DNA from: Asaia krungthepensis NRIC 0535
GTDB taxonomy: Bacteria > Pseudomonadota > Alphaproteobacteria > Acetobacterales > Acetobacteraceae
Assembly (NCBI RefSeq): GCF_025995175.1
Contig: NZ_BAPV01000002.1
Span: forward strand, 1-64,000
DNA length: 64,000 nucleotides
Direction of reading: 5' to 3'
Shown here: positions 63,172-64,000 of the stretch, piece by piece
How positions within the stretch are numbered: the first letter of the stretch is position 1
Layout of the letters: the number at the start of each line of letters is the position of its first letter
Notes under the pieces: model-generated
Database searches by the model: none
Told to the model about the DNA's origin: nothing
What the model saw: only the letters and a program-made list of their open reading frames with translations
Translations under genes and position numbers: made by a program

Positions 63172-64000
63172 ATGATCACGCTTCGTTTTTCCTGCCCTCT
63201 GCCCAGGGTGTTCCGCGCGCTGCTGCCCAGCCTCCTGCCCCTGTTATTGTCAGGCTGCATCACGATTGGCCCCACGCGCCTGTCGCATGACCAGCTCGAT
63301 TACTCGCGTGCGCTGGGCGAGGCGGAAAAACATGCGATGCTGCTCAACATCATTCGTATCCGCTATGCCGATCCACCGACCTTCCTCGATACAACACAGG
63401 TCATTGCGGGCTATCAGCTCAATCGCTCGATCAATGGCGGATTCAACGCGTTCCCTTCAGGTGTCGGCAGCTATCTCTTCGGCAGCGGCACTGCCACTCT
63501 GCAGGAGAGCCCGACCTTCACCTATCAGCCAGAGACCGGGCAGCAATACGCCGAGAACGTCATCCGGCCCATCTCACCGGTTGTCATCATGCCGCTCAGC
63601 CTCGGTGGTCTGCCTATCGACACACTCCTGCGCCTGACGGCGCAGTCGATCGACGGATTGTCCAATGTCCGTGCTCTTGGTGCAGGACCGACTGGCGGCG
63701 GTTCGGTTCGTTTCTATCTGCTGCTGCATGATCTGCGCCAGTTGCAGGTACAGGGCGCCATGACCATCCGCATCTCTACCGACGCCCCTAAACCCACAGG
63801 GGACCAGCCGCCTTCCGGCTCGGCCAACAAGCCATCGGGAACGCAGCCCGAACACGCCTATCTGGTGCTCACCGCCACCTCCGACCCCGCCCTGACAACC
63901 ATCCAGGCAGAGGTACGTCGTCTGCTGCATCTCGACCCGCATGCCGAGGAAGCCGAAATCGTTTATGGCCCCTACCCGAAAGTGCCGGGACAGATTGCCA
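63172..64000 (+). CDS. partial lipoprotein, unknown family
   Basis: Reaches the right edge without a stop; 276 codons seen. Lipobox LLSGC at about 24-28 after a signal (MITLRFSCPLPRVFRALLPS). The conserved-looking LNIIRIRYADPPTFLDTTQVIAGYQ, the Pro/Ser-rich stretch near 205-225 and VLTATSDPALTTIQAEVRRLL are visible. I recall such RYADPPxFLD proteins as hypothetical in proteobacteria, but cannot assign one here. Confidence 0.6.
   Translation, partial: MITLRFSCPLPRVFRALLPSLLPLLLSGCITIGPTRLSHDQLDYSRALGEAEKHAMLLNIIRIRYADPPTFLDTTQVIAGYQLNRSINGGFNAFPSGVGSYLFGSGTATLQESPTFTYQPETGQQYAENVIRPISPVVIMPLSLGGLPIDTLLRLTAQSIDGLSNVRALGAGPTGGGSVRFYLLLHDLRQLQVQGAMTIRISTDAPKPTGDQPPSGSANKPSGTQPEHAYLVLTATSDPALTTIQAEVRRLLHLDPHAEEAEIVYGPYPKVPGQIA

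Overview
The window looks like chromosomal core DNA of an alphaproteobacterium, most likely an acetic acid bacterium (Acetobacteraceae). The inference rests on high GC and codon use, a full squalene/hopanoid gene set (hpnA-B-C, hpnD-E, shc, hpnG, an hpnL-like gene), the zapA-6S RNA-fau neighbourhood, short GGGGCTYTGCCCC palindromes between genes, and many small lipoproteins. The genus cannot be fixed by eye.

Layout. 0.1-2.2 kb (minus): small zapA partner, zapA, 6S RNA, fau, YmdB-type phosphoesterase. 2.3-4.4 kb: two plus-strand genes (unknown, ThiE-like) convergent with a fasciclin lipoprotein and a Gly/Trp-rich lipoprotein. 4.5-8.3 kb: the EF-P beta-lysylation module (epmA and epmB divergent, efp) with a secreted NUC1-type nuclease between epmB and efp. 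8.4-16 kb (plus): suhB, a three-gene MotA/MotB-like stator set, lepA, a glycosyltransferase. 16-22.5 kb (plus): AsmA-like protein, lipoprotein phosphodiesterase, purine permease, M20 amidohydrolase.

22.7-34.4 kb is the hopanoid region. Two minus-strand operons (hpnA-B-C and hpnD-E-shc-hpnG) are separated by a plus-strand cupin gene and a PLP aminotransferase with a twin-arginine signal. An hpnL-like membrane gene, overlapping a prephenate/arogenate dehydrogenase gene, diverges from hpnA. Together they supply FPP to squalene conversion, cyclisation to hopene and early side-chain steps; hpnH is not in the window.

35-50 kb: pyruvate kinase, SH3 protein, a moeB-like E1 with an overlapping DsrE gene, two glycosyltransferases (one a 997-residue modular protein), pdxA-pdxJ, an M20 dipeptidase, secB. 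50.3-52.2 kb: lapA-pyrF-trpF and tRNA-Ser(GGA). 52.2-56.4 kb is unlike its surroundings: gene-poor DNA, one large RTX-like exoprotein gene and an AT-rich upstream region, ending at a strong terminator. 56.5-64 kb: infC (apparently with an AUA start), thrS, a GT9 heptosyltransferase, ribokinase, TPR protein, an SDR, and a lipoprotein gene running off the right edge.

No CRISPR array, insertion sequence or prophage was found. The least conventional items are the stator-like trio, the exported HisC-like aminotransferase inside the split hopanoid locus, the ThiF-DsrE pair, the AUA start of infC and the RTX/tRNA-Ser region.
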